Assembly: GCA_001953115.1 (NCBI GenBank)
Contig: LSSL01001418.1
Location: forward strand, 1-28,432
Origin: Smittium mucronatum
Lineage: Eukaryota > Kickxellomycota > Harpellomycetes > Harpellales > Legeriomycetaceae
Reading direction: 5' to 3'
DNA: 28,432 nucleotides
Shown here: positions 8,561 through 19,871 of the stretch, in pieces
Layout of the letters: every line of letters begins with the position of its first letter
Numbering within the stretch: the stretch's first letter is position 1
Made by a program: the position numbers and the translations under genes
The notes under the pieces: model-generated
What the model was told of the DNA's origin: nothing
Databases searched by the model: none
Seen by the model: only the letters and a program-made list of their open reading frames with translations

Positions 8561-9752
8561 TTACATTTAATAATGACATATAATTATAGTATGACTTATT
8601 TGAAAATTATTTAATTTTGACTATATACCCAATTATACACCAGGAATTAATTTTTTTTCAAGGTAGGTATTACTTTCGGAAAATTTTTGTAAATGCGATA
8701 TCTAAAATATCATCCAGTCTACAGAATTAAAAAATACTTTTCTTATAATTTAAAAATCTATCAAATTTATTTTTTAATGAAGCTAAAAATTTATTTGATT
8801 ATTACTAACTAGTTTCAAAAAACATATCGATGATATAATATTTTTGACCAATTATTAAGATTACAATTTAGTAATTTATTTTTATGATGTAATTGGATAA
8901 TCGTTTTTATATTCACAAATATACAAAGATTTATTTAAATTCGAAAAAAAAAAAGTTAAGTTTCACATTTAGCCTTCATGATAAGTATGAGCCCAAAAAA
9001 AACTCTAATATGATTTGAATTTTTTTTGAAAATACTGAAGTTACAATATAATAGGGATTTTAAATGTATCTAATTATTATAAGAATTTTTTTAGGAGATA
9101 TGAGATAAGTATAAATATATGATTAACTTATAAAACAGTAAATTTTGTATTAGCACGGTTATAATAAATGAATAAAAAACACTTAAATTTTTAGATATTA
9201 ATTGCTATAATTACAACAAAATTAAACCCACCAAAAATAAAAATAAAGTAAAAAGTATTTAATCATTTACTAAAATTAAATTAAATTATTTGATATTGAA
9301 TTTTTATATATTTGTTAAAAGAATTCCGATTTAAAAAATTTTGATTAGTTTTTCTCATCAAAGAAACATAATTTATGTTTTGATTTTTATTGACAAGAAA
9401 AATCAATATTATTTCGATTAATTGAAGCATAAATTCGGACAAAATATTTAAACTTTTTAAATTAACCGATTATTTTTAAAAAGAATTTTTTGTAAAAAGA
9501 GACTATATTTCGAAGATTAAATTTTTATAAAGTTGTTTTTGGAAGAAATTTAATCGGTATATAAATATTATAAATAAAAAAAAAGTTATAAATAATCATA
9601 TTTATCTTACTATTATTAAAGATATATTAAAATATTGCCATATTTTTAAAAATTATTTGATTTTTTTATCTTTAATCTTTATTAAACGTACATAGCTTTG
9701 TGTTCTACTGTTTAAACAGGGTCTAATAGAGTTTTATAATAACGAATTTTTA

Positions 9753-9839
9753 ATTTAATTCAGAAAAAAATTTAGCTATAAATTTAGATTTATCTGATAA
9801 TAATAATTTATCATGTGCCAATTGAACACTGGCTTTTAA
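9753..9839 (-). pseudogene. Coding-like fragment, possibly RNase H start of a second retroelement
   Basis: A 29-codon minus-strand frame reads LKASVQLAHDKLLLSDKSKF then IAKFFSELN. It resembles the gypsy segment L...L..AP.L..PD.SKPFI that leads into the RNase H TDAS motif, but the TDAS itself is absent. It is downstream, on the same strand, of the possible protease at 10488-10441. The fragment is short and the assignment weak. Confidence 0.2.
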
Positions 9840-10440
9840 TCAGATCAAATAAATGACATTATTTTTTAAGCTTGAATCTATGAATAAAAAACGTCAGTAA
9901 TAATAATAGAATGAAAAAATCATTTAAAATTTCATGAATTTTTTTTCTTTTTGTCAATTATTTAAAATGGGATAAATAGATGATCAAAATTAATGAAATC
10001 CTTGTATTTTTTTCTAGTCTAAAAAGATAATACGTTTAATGAACAAAGGTTACATGAAATCTAAAATCGTACTGAATTACCCCTTCAATAAATTAAATCC
10101 TCCAGAAAATTATATTTGAATAAAAACAGAAAATGAAATTCGGTTTACATGAAATTAATACTTAGTTTCCGGGATTTAATAAATATTGGTATGAATTATT
10201 CTGAGTATTTAATAATGAAAGAGAATGATATATTATTTGATTTTTTTTGGCTTTTTACACCAATAAAGAAAATCCCGAACTATTTTATGGAAAATTAAAC
10301 TGAGTCTATTTAAATTTTTATAAAATTTATTTGAAATATATTTGTAAAAAGATCTTATAATTTAAACATCATAACACTAAATAATAAAAATATTAATATT
10401 AATTTTATTAAGAATATGTTATAAAGATAGTGAAAATAGA

Positions 10441-10488
10441 TCAGAATCGGTTATATCCAGTATCAAATATCACTTTATTCTTACTCAG
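10441..10488 (-). pseudogene. Possible retroviral-type aspartic protease motif (relic)
   Basis: The minus-strand frame reads LSKNKVIFDTGYNRF and stops. Retropepsins have a short strand, then hydrophobic residues, then D-T/S-G followed by a small or polar pair (for example LIDTGASHSFI). The VIFDTGYNRF string fits this. It directly follows, after a frame change, the coding-like block at 10771-10484, which would be late Gag. Only this one motif is present and the flap and C-terminal ILG are not visible, so confidence is low. Confidence 0.25.
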
Positions 10489-10771
10489 ACCCTGTTATTT
10501 GAAACTCAATATTTTCTAATGCTTGAATTTCATTTTTAAAAAATATCTCGAGTCACTTTATTTATTTTTTCTGTTTTTGAATTGAATTGAATTGAATTGA
10601 ATTTATTCTTTCTCCCATATATTATTCTGTATCTTTAAGTATTATCGAATAGTAACATATAGCATCCTCAAAAATTAATGGCGATTTAGATATTTGTAGG
10701 GTTTTAAAGTTAAAAATATTATATGCTAAGGTCTCAATATTATCTAGTGATCCCCCATGTGTAACTTTCAT
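10484..10771 (-). pseudogene. Coding-like relic, part of a decayed gene or second retroelement
   Basis: An ATG at 10771-10769 opens 49 codons reading MKVTHGGSLDNIETLAYNIF, NFKTLQISKSPLIFEDAICY and YSIILKDTE. After a stop at 10624-10622 the same frame continues through a (gaatt)n microsatellite and ends in FFKNEIQALENIEFQITGSE at 10484. Codon use is normal and residues such as Gly, His, Pro and Cys occur, unlike in the A/T background. I do not recognise a domain. It follows the blocks at 11719-11237 and 10932-10771 and precedes the possible protease motif, so a Gag-type region is the simplest reading. Confidence 0.35.
10579..10603. repeat. Pentanucleotide microsatellite (gaatt)5
   Basis: Five exact copies of gaatt. 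It lies inside the coding-like relic at 10484-10771 and adds a SIQFNSIQ-like repeat to that frame, which suggests slippage after decay. Confidence 0.95.
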
Positions 10772-10932
10772 CTATTAAAAAACGCTTTAAATATTTCTAA
10801 AAAAAATTATGAAGGGTTTCTTAAATCATAATCTACTCTATTTAATATAGTGTTATGTTCTGAAGAAATATAAGCTAAATTAACTTGTGAGATAAATAGG
10901 CATAGATTCTGCGAGCCCCCGTCGACGTCGGA
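10771..10932 (-). pseudogene. Coding-like relic beginning in a G+C-rich islet
   Basis: From 10932 the minus-strand frame reads SDVDGGSQNLCLFISQVNLA, YISSEHNTILNRVDYDLRNP and S to a stop at 10809-10807 (41 open codons), then 12 further codons. The first 26 bases are unusually G+C-rich (gtcgacgtc palindromes; see findings). A frame change of one base links it to the next block at 10771. No domain is recognised. The fragment is consistent with being one part of the 11719-10441 relic. Confidence 0.35.
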
Positions 10933-11236
10933 GTTTTTTTTATTTTTAATAATAACAAATATTATTTATTTTCCAGGCCTAAAAAAACTTTATCTGCATT
11001 TAAGTGCTATCAGCTATTATCCCTTCCGTTATATCAGATTCTAATATCAATAGAAGTTTTTTTTTTTTTAAAAATCTTTATTTAAACAATCCATTATTCG
11101 TTTTGCTGAATTTTCATTAATTGAACACTCTACCTCAGGATTTTTATATGAATAGCCGCCTTACTGAACAACCCCTATTTTCATTTTAACGAAATAGCCG
11201 TGATTTTTTTTTTCAAAATAAACACTATAAATCTTA

Positions 11237-11719
11237 AAATAATTCGAAGGAATTCTTATGAAGAACGCCATTTAGTCAATGGATATTGGTACATCCTTGT
11301 AACTTAAAAAAAATTTGATTGTGACAGCTAAGCTTCCTTTTAAATGAGGAAAGGTAGTAGTTGATTAATGTATCTCGAAAGTTTTTAGGTGTAAAATTTA
11401 ATATGTTAAATGTGGATGACCCGGATATTTAAAATTACTGAAAATATTCATCATATTTGAAATGATTAAACAATTTTGTCATCAAAATTAGATATTTATC
11501 TTTTGTAGAAAACTTATATTTTTTCCCCTCAGTTTGATTCCAGCTTTTATAAGAAATTTTTACATAAATAATAAATTCCGTTAAAATCCTCTAAATTAAA
11601 TACAATAAAAAAAAATCCTCTAGTGTTTTAAATATAATATTATAGAACTTGGGCTCAAAATTATCCTGTTCATTAGAATAATCCGGTTTGAAGGTTTGAG
11701 AAAAAAAAATTAAAGCCAT
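11237..11719 (-). pseudogene. Decayed ORF of about 160 codons, possibly Gag of a second retroelement
   Basis: One minus-strand frame starts with ATG at 11719-11717 and runs 160 codons to a stop at 11236-11234, with four internal stops (11593-11591, 11437-11435, 11431-11429, 11278-11276) where about 16 would be expected. Segments read as normal protein: SQTFKPDYSNEQDNFEPKFY near the start, YKSWNQTEGKKYKFSTKDKY in the middle, then STFNILNFTPKNFRDTLINY and LSSFKRKLSCHNQIFFKLQG. It has no enzyme motif. The acidic/aromatic start and basic helical end resemble a retrotransposon capsid, and the possible protease lies downstream on the same strand. A decayed host gene is the alternative. Confidence 0.4.
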
Positions 11720-14700
11720 GACCTATCTTTTTGTAGCATAATTGTGTTTTTAAACAATCAAAATTTTAATTTTAGATAATTCTTTTTTTTGGTTTTATAG
11801 TTATAATTTTTATTTTTAAATAAAATTATGTCGACTAAAATTTTTTTTATATAAAGAGATTATAATTTCTTAAGGGTATATAAAACAAAAAATTTGTTTC
11901 CAGTTGTTCCAACGACTTTTAGTTGTATTTTACCTAGAAGTTTTAAAATCAAAGTTTTAATAGAGTATAAAACAGTTCATGCACAATTTTCGCAATTAAA
12001 ATTGACGATGAAATTTCTTGCAGTTTATAAATTTATTTTAGAATGTAAATCAGAAAATTGAAAATTTTCATTAGATGTATGTATTTTTTAAAAAAAAAAA
12101 TTTAAGAAAACAAGTTCTTGTAAATACATTTATTATCTATTTTCTAATAGGTCTCTTCAAAAAGTTGATAAATATGTAAAAATTGGTATTATTATTTATA
12201 CATATATATACACACCAATCCTTATTGGATTAAAATCTTAATTCCCAAAAAATATTTCGGCTTTTCAAATTAAGTTTTTTTTAAAAAACAATACCTTAAT
12301 ATATAGATTAAATTTTTATGTATAGTTTTTTTTCATGAAAAGATATAATCTCTGTAATATTAGAGGGTGTTTTGATATAACGCTTTCTATCAAGAAATTA
12401 GCTAAGATATTTCAAATAAGTTTCCTTTAGCACTTAAAATATTAACATTATTTCAAGTTCATCGATTTATTATTTTTAATAATTCAGTTTAACTCATTCT
12501 ATTTATTTTAATGCAAGATATAAGCCAATTAAAATAAGTTAATTTAGCGAATTTATCGAAAAATCTTTTGGAAGGGTTATTGAGATATTGAGATATTGAG
12601 AGTATGTCATATTTAATGTAAATAATTTACTTTTTAAGATGACCAATTACGAAAAAATCTCAAATATAAATAAAAAATAATTAAAAAATAATTAAATAAT
12701 TTAACTTAATTATGATAAAATTTATGATTAATATAATAAGTATTATCAAAATATAATGAAAACTATCATTAATTTTGAGATAGTATTCAATAGCAGAGAA
12801 ATATTTTTTTGGGTAATTTTAAATTCTTCTTGTGATTTTTTATTTCTTTCTAAGTATTCCAGCTTATTTTAATCAATAAATACGATATGCATTCAATATT
12901 TTATAAATAATAAATGTATAGGGTTTTTAATAAAAGTGTTTATAATTATATAAATTCGATTATAATAATTTCAATAAATCTAGAGCTAATTTTTCTTAAA
13001 TTGTATAGATTTTTTATTTTTTATTTTTTATTTATTTTATAAATCTTATATAATTTTTTATACATTAATATATTATAATATATTATTATTAGTGAAGTAT
13101 GTTAAAAAATTTTAATATAATATTTGTCAAAATGTGCCTCATTTTTTAAATGGTTTGTATAATTATAACTTTAAAATGCAACAAAATAACATAATTTTGC
13201 ACGAAAAATATATTATTTTATTTGGAATAAAAATTTTGGCTAAAAATTTTTTTATTAGATATCTTAAAATTATACTCAAAATTAGGCGGCAAAATGATAT
13301 ATATCAGAATGAATAAAAAAAATTAACCTATATTTTTCAAATTTTAAATTTTGAACGAAAAAAAGAATCACAATATTTTAAATAAGATTAATTTTTTTTA
13401 ATTTTATTTGTATTATTGTTTTAAATTTTCAATTCGAATAGAATATTTTAACAATTTTTTTTCAATATTATAAAAAAAATCTTCAAAAAAAAAAAGATAT
13501 ATTTTACTTATAATTTTGATATTTTTTATCTTTTCCCAGCTCAGAATAGATTTAGAGAGGTTATAGCAGCGTAGGAAGTGTGAAAAAATACAATTTGTTT
13601 ATTAAATGTTTTTTTCTAGCATTTAGATTCTTATAAATGTATCAATTTTTTAAAAAAAACGGTTAAAAAGCGCTTTATTTGTAATATGCTTGAATTTGAA
13701 ATCCTCTAATCACTTTTTTTTAAAAAATTTAAAAGAGTTAAATGTTTATTTTTATAAAAAGGTGTAAATTAATTTTAATTATAAAAAAAATCATTTTAGG
13801 GCTGATTTAGTTTTTTTAAAAATGAATTTTTATCATATTTAAGTTAGAATGTTCAATAAAAATGAAAAAACAGGAAATAATACTTCAGTTTTTTTTCTTT
13901 TATAGAAAATTTGAGATTTTTGAAATTTTTGATTCATAAAAATAAGTACATCGTTTTACATATCTTTTTATAATTCATAATTCATATCACCAACTTTCTG
14001 ATAAAATAAAAAATATAAAAAGTGAATAAATTACTTTTTTTTAAGTGATAATAAAAAAAACTTGTATTTAAATATAAAAATTTAATTAAAGGAAAAAATT
14101 GATATTAATTAGAATAATATTTGTCACATTAATAGTAAATTTAACACCTCTTTTGGATATTTTTATCAATCAATTACTTTCATAATATTAAATATATATT
14201 AAATACTTTGAATAAATCAAGTAAATAATATTGGATTATTGATTATATATTTACTTAACAACATCCTGGATTCTAAAAAAAAATCAGGTATTATACGTAA
14301 ATATATTATTCACTTATAGAATAAAAAAAAATTAATATTTTTAAAATGAAAAATAGTTTATTCTCAGCGATAAAATTTTTGAAAAATAAATAAATCTATA
14401 ATAATGAACTTATCTATTCAGATTACATCCATCTTTTCAATTTAAAAGCTATATTATCAATGTGACAGTGATAGTGATAATCAATATATTAATAAATAAT
14501 TCAATTTATGATTATAACATTAGTTCTTTTCACTATTTTATAAATGAGTGGAAGTTACGAAATTCAGCTATATGTAAAAAAACTAAAATCTAAATTATTT
14601 AATTAAATATTCTTTTTCTGTTCATGATAATATTATTTCAAATACAATCCTTTTTTTTTATCAAATTTCGGTAAAAGAAATAGTATTCTATATATTTTTT

Positions 14701-15863
14701 ATACATTAATATTTATTGTTAGAGTAATATAAAACATTTTTATAATTAAATTAATCATTAAAAAAATTAGATATTAATAGACTTGAAGATTAAATGTGGT
14801 GAAGGGGGAGTATCAAGACTTTTTTTATTTAAGTGATGTTTAAAAAAAAACTAATATAAGATATGTTTCGGATAATTTTAAATTCGGTAATATAAAAGAG
14901 TGTTTTCCTTTTTTGATTAAAAAAAAAGATTTCTTATAGATATTTTAATTAAAATAAATTAATATTAAAAATGGGTTTAAATTATAATAGCTTAAGCTCT
15001 GGATTTACATTTAAAAAAAATAAATTAATATGGCTAATTTAATATTAATATTAATAATATGAAATAAAAATTTTATTCAATAGATAACAACCTTTTTATA
15101 TGAAAATTTGTAAAAAAAATAAGCTTGGCAATCAGTGTAATATTTATTACTAGACACAGCAAAAAAACTAAAGTCTGATTATATATAAAACAAAATAAAT
15201 TTATTATTTTAGTCTTTATTGACTATTTCATTAATAAAAATAAAAAAAAAGTTTTTATAACATCACAGTAAATAAAAAATATGGAGCAATTAGTTTTAAG
15301 ATTATTTTGATTTTTTTTTTTTTGATTAATTTCCAATCCATTTTTTTATTCCTTAAGACTATCAAATAGAATTTAGTTCATAAAATTGGTTGAGGTTTAA
15401 TTATTAACCGCATAATAAATTAGAGGTGCAATATATTAATTTACAAGTATCTTTACACAGAATTTATCAATAAATTATTATTTGTTCTTTCTAAATTTTT
15501 TTTTCAATTGTATATAAACCTACTTTTACGAAATTATAATTTTCTCTTTGTCGAAAACCCATTTAAAGTGAAAATTGCTTCAATTATAAAAACAGGTTAT
15601 GAATTCCTACCCAAATTTATAATTTTTACCATCTCTAATACAGGTAAAAATAATTTTAGACCAAAAAGCTAAAATATAAGAGTTTTTAGGACTCACTGTG
15701 TATGTATATATAGCCAAATAATTATTTATTTTATTTTCTTGTTATAATATATAAAATTTAAATAGTACTTTGGACAATAGTTTATTTAATATCGCAATTT
15801 TGACAAATATTTATTTTTTAACAAATTCTTCAGATATGCTTTTTTTATAAAATTAAACATCCC
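11720..15863. other. Long A/T-rich stretch without a recognisable gene
   Basis: About 4.1 kb of A/T-rich DNA up to the assembly gap. It contains homopolymers, an 8-bp tandem repeat (12579-12600), and a short G+C-containing islet near 13540-13580 whose frames do not resolve to a known protein. The 60-codon plus-strand frame at 13134-13316 is Ile/Lys/Asn-rich and within chance expectation. No RNA gene was seen. Confidence 0.6.
12579..12600. repeat. 8-bp tandem repeat (attgagat), 2.75 copies
   Basis: Two full copies of attgagat and a partial third (attgag) lie head to tail. Confidence 0.9.
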
Positions 15864-16344
15864 NNNNNNNNNNNNNNNNNNNNNNNNNNNNNNNNNNNNN
15901 NNNNNNNNNNNNNNNNNNNNNNNNNNNNNNNNNNNNNNNNNNNNNNNNNNNNNNNNNNNNNNNNNNNNNNNNNNNNNNNNNNNNNNNNNNNNNNNNNNNN
16001 NNNNNNNNNNNNNNNNNNNNNNNNNNNNNNNNNNNNNNNNNNNNNNNNNNNNNNNNNNNNNNNNNNNNNNNNNNNNNNNNNNNNNNNNNNNNNNNNNNNN
16101 NNNNNNNNNNNNNNNNNNNNNNNNNNNNNNNNNNNNNNNNNNNNNNNNNNNNNNNNNNNNNNNNNNNNNNNNNNNNNNNNNNNNNNNNNNNNNNNNNNNN
16201 NNNNNNNNNNNNNNNNNNNNNNNNNNNNNNNNNNNNNNNNNNNNNNNNNNNNNNNNNNNNNNNNNNNNNNNNNNNNNNNNNNNNNNNNNNNNNNNNNNNN
16301 NNNNNNNNNNNNNNNNNNNNNNNNNNNNNNNNNNNNNNNNNNNN
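15864..16344. other. Assembly gap (481 N) flanked by C runs
   Basis: The sequence is unknown here. The last known bases on the left are ccc (15861-15863) and the first on the right are nine C (16345-16353) followed by ttgccctcac. The gap therefore probably interrupts a C-rich tract or a G+C-rich feature that could not be sequenced through. An apparent open frame across it is only an artefact of N. Confidence 0.99.
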
Positions 16345-16353
16345 CCCCCCCCC

Positions 16354-16897
16354 TTGCCCTCACATAAAATATTAAATGTCTTTTATTTTAATAACATGAT
16401 TTTTTTACTTAAATATTATATACAGTTATATAAAATAATACTAACTTTAGATCTATATTTTAATGTAAACTTATTCTTAAAATATTTTAATATAAATCCA
16501 ATTCAAAAATAATAATTTTCTCGGAAATTTTTATTCAATCTATGAACTCTTATTAAAAAAATTAAGATTTATTTGTTTATTTTAGTGTTTTAATTTCCAG
16601 AATCCATAGTATGTAAAGATATATTGTAAATAATTCTTGTTTTTTGAAATTAATTAATTGATGCTGCTTTTTCCCATTTTTTTAAAAAAATAAGGTATTC
16701 TAATTATTATTTTATAGTAATATTATCTAAACAAATTTTTTATATCTAATATTAAAAATTAAATTCTTTATATAATTTAAAATTTTTATAAGCTATTTTT
16801 ATTAAAACCAACTCACTCGTAATATTTGTTATTCTCAACTTGATAATTATTAAAATAATTTTTTTTTATGATATTAAAGTTTTTGAAATTTTTTAGT
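16354..16897. other. A/T-rich stretch without a recognisable gene
   Basis: A 544-bp spacer between the gap and the transposase relic. It would contain the 3' end of that element, but I could not identify a terminal inverted repeat. Confidence 0.5.
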
Positions 16898-17819
16898 TTT
16901 TAAAAATATAAAAGAAATATAAGTGGAAGGTACTAAAGTTATATGCAATAGAAATTTTATGGTTGATCATGTGAGTTTAATCCAGGGAGTTTTATAAGCT
17001 TATTTTATTTAAACGCACAATTGACCTAATATCTATGAGTTTTTTGAAAATTGCGGTTAATTTTTCAAACTTAGGCTCCTCATAAATATTATTTAATTAC
17101 ATATATATATATTTAATAATAATAATAAATAATTACTAATATATCAATAAATTCACTTATAGAATATAGGGAAGTTTTAACATTAAAAGTTCTGGAATTC
17201 CAAAAAATCTTTCTATTACTGTTTTTAAACCAAATTCCCCAAATTTCTCCAGATAACATTTTTAACATTTTATTTTGATTATTCCAATTTATTATACCAA
17301 TTCTTCCGTCCTTGAAAAGAGAAAAAAAATTCAATCAATATTTCATTATCGAAAACTCAGAATAAAAATAATTCTAACTCATTTAGATACCTGGATACCT
17401 TGATTTACTTTGAAGTTGAAATAACCAAAAATACTAACTTGAAATTTAAATTTATAGCTAGTTTTTATCCGTAGCATACTAATAAAATTAATTTTGATGT
17501 CGGAATTAATTATAATATCAACCAAATAAGCTTGATCTATTTTTTTCCCATAATAATACATAAATTGTGCCAGCCATATAGAAAAATATTTAATTTAATA
17601 TTTTTTTTCATAAACCTTGAACTTAGATTAAATAAACCCTGTTTAGTATATTTGCCTTTGAATCAAAAAAATTCCAGTTATATTATATAATTGGAGGCTT
17701 TGATAAAAACACCCATATTATTTTAAATTGATGATAAATTTTATGGAGAGTTCAGTTCCTATTTCCAAAAATTCATCAGGAACAATCAAAGTTGATTATT
17801 TTAATCATTTATTCTCTTT
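16898..17819 (-). pseudogene. Decayed IS1595/ISXO2-like (Merlin-type) transposase, near full length
   Basis: Minus-strand blocks follow the IS1595-family order. A poorly preserved N-terminal zinc-ribbon region (17819-17600) leads in frame into IWLAQFMYYYGKKIDQAYLV (about 17576-17517), matching the helix-turn-helix lead-in (iS...WL.L.Y.w......a......s). Next, RIGIINWNNQNKMLKMLSGE and IWGIWFKNSNRKIFWNSRTF (17310-17190) match IGG...VEID...f.krKy..G..v.GvWv.G..er...rk.f...v.nRt. The string SLYSISEFI then stands for tLl.iI..yI. Then FEKLTAIFKKLIDIRSIVRL (17069-17010) fits ...l.VNHs..FvDp.tgvHTN. Downstream, NSLD and, in another frame, LVPSTYISFIFLK (16936-16898) fit the terminal LPSYL.EFmWR. The span of about 305 codons equals a whole transposase. 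At least six stops and two frameshifts, and loss of the first DDE acidic residue, show it is dead. Confidence 0.6.
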
Positions 17820-19340
17820 TAACGTATTTTATTTTTTAATAAAAAGATTTTTGAAATAGAAATAAATTTTTATGGCTGTAAATTAAGCAATTGAGATATA
17901 TATTTTAATTTTTTTATAGAAAAAATAAATACGAGCTAAAAATTTCTGATTTTTTTTTAATATTAAATAAAATCAGTTTTATCTTGTATAAAAAAATTAA
18001 TAGTGTATTAAACGTTTATTGTAGAAATTTCTGTATCTATAATTTTTTTTAAAACCAAATTCAAAAAAAAGATATTGATTCAGTAATTATTTTTTCAAAA
18101 TTTTTAAAATGGATGAATTTATCATTTTTTGATTCTCATATATATTTTTTAATAATTTTCCGGGTTATTTCCGTGTAATCAGAAATTAGATTGAATATTG
18201 AACCAGAATCAACATAAATTTATGAGCTAATGTATTATTTTTAGATGTTTAAAAATATCAAAAAATTGGGTTTGTAACATTGTAATATCTAAGTATATTT
18301 ATTTTTGAGGAATGGGATGGAATTTATAGTTCATTTGAATCCATAATAAAATTAAACTTTTCTATATAATTTTTAAAGCCCTGCAGATAAATTTTAATCT
18401 CAAAAAAAAAAAATCTGTGGTTTTTTTTATGACACGGTTATTCATAAAAGGTAAAACTATCATTATATTCTAGTTTTTTTTCGAATTTTTATTGTATTTA
18501 AAAAAATTCTGTACAGATTAGAAAAATTTCTTTCTTTTAGATAAACCCTTTTCAAGATAAAATAACTAGAGTTTCTTAGATATTTATGCATATTTATCGC
18601 TTGAAAAAAATTACTGAAGTTCCTTTTCTTTAAAATAATTTTATTTGTAGTATAAATAGTAAAATTGGTATATTTCCCAACTATGATGTGTTTTTTACCC
18701 TATTTTTAATTTTTGAATTTTTTTACAATTGAAAAAAATATATATTGTCACGACTCACTCATCATTTAGTTTTATCAAAAAATTATAATTAAAAAAAATA
18801 AAAAATAGTTAATTTTTTATCATATTTATCAATAAATACTATACATATGTATTATGAATACTTCATAAAAATCAAAAAAACTCTATTTTTATGAATTATG
18901 AATACTGATATAAAAAAAAATTGATATTAATTTTTGGATTTTTTTGGGTTTCTTAATAAAGAAATAATGAAAATCCAATAATAATAAAAACATGAAAATT
19001 AATATTTATATTTATATTTATTTTAGAAGTTTTAAATTAAAAAAAAAAAAATTATAAAATTTTTACGAAATAGACTTTTAATTATGAATTTTTTACCAAT
19101 TTTAATTTAGATTAAAATGATTTTTACTGTCAATCCAAATAAATTTTTTTTTGATCATTAAATTTACATAAATTTAAATTTTATTGGATCTAATTCACAA
19201 AAATGTGTCTTTTTGACTTATTCTTTAATAGAAAAATATCATTTATAAAACTTATTACATATAAATAATTTTATTTTTTTTAATAGAAAAATCCTACCAG
19301 ATGGAGCCAATTCTTTTTTATCACATGATTTTATTTACAT
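17820..19340. other. A/T-rich stretch without a recognisable gene
   Basis: About 1.5 kb of A/T-rich sequence with homopolymers and (tttata)-like short repeats near 19004-19024. It would include the 5' end of the transposase element on its left side. No gene or RNA was recognised. Confidence 0.55.
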
Positions 19341-19871
19341 ATGGTGTTATTAAAAACTATACTGATATATATCATAATAATTAAAGAATCATACACAAAA
19401 TATTATTATTTTGATTACAATAAGCCACTTTTGAAGGCTATCAGTTGCGCACCTACTGGGAAATGGTAAAATATAACAACTGAAAGATTATTTCCAGTAT
19501 ATCTACTAAAGATGTATGACTAAGATTACATGGGGTCAAGAATTAAACTTTTTATAAGGAAAAAAAATCTTTCTATAACATTGAACCTATTATTAGAGCC
19601 TAAATATAGCGATATTAATTAAAATATTCTCAGTCCCAAATATGGTATTGATCAACTTGGATTATCTAAAAATAGCTTTTAGAAACTGAGATCTTCTTGG
19701 CTTTCTGTCACTAGACTTTTTTACAGAAAATATCATAGAATATGTTAAATTCATCATTCAAACTGTTTCAATAGGAAATTATTTTTGAATCGTTGATCTC
19801 AGAATTTCTTCTTACTTTATTTATTACCACTAACATATAATAATAGGAGAATTTATGAAATTTTAGTTTAG
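19341..19871 (+). pseudogene. Decayed ORF of 177 codons, product unknown
   Basis: A plus-strand frame starts with ATG at 19341 and keeps the same phase to a TAG at 19869-19871, with six internal stops and no frameshift needed. About 15 stops would be expected even at the local, higher G+C. It begins with a hydrophobic stretch (MVLLKTILIYIIII) that could be a signal or membrane segment. It continues NKPLLKAISCAPTGKW, NITTERLFPVYLLKMYD, DYMGSRIKLFIRKKNLSITL, LEPKYSDIN, ILSPKYGIDQLGLSKNSF and KLRSSWLSVTRLFYRKYHRI. This is the most protein-like unassigned stretch of the window. No family was recognised. A recently dead secreted or membrane protein, or part of a mobile element, would fit. Confidence 0.4.

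Larger units (their letters stand above)
5164..9752. other. Long A/T-rich stretch without a recognisable gene
   Basis: About 4.6 kb of nearly pure A/T with many T and A homopolymers, a pentanucleotide microsatellite (6838-6863), a 14-bp palindrome gataaagctttatc (7732-7745) and an isolated G10 run (8551-8560). I see no RNA gene, no start-to-stop frame with normal residue composition and no family motif. The 80-codon open minus-strand frame at 6805-7047 is low complexity and within chance for this composition. Short islands with G/C (about 5835-5885 and 5270-5400) did not resolve into a tRNA or protein. Confidence 0.6.

Noticed and set aside
13134..13316. 60-codon open frame on the plus strand
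   Set aside because: Background-like A/T-forced composition, no motif, no raised G+C, and within chance expectation.
15845..16363. 172-codon frame across the assembly gap
   Set aside because: It exists only because N bases cannot form stop codons.
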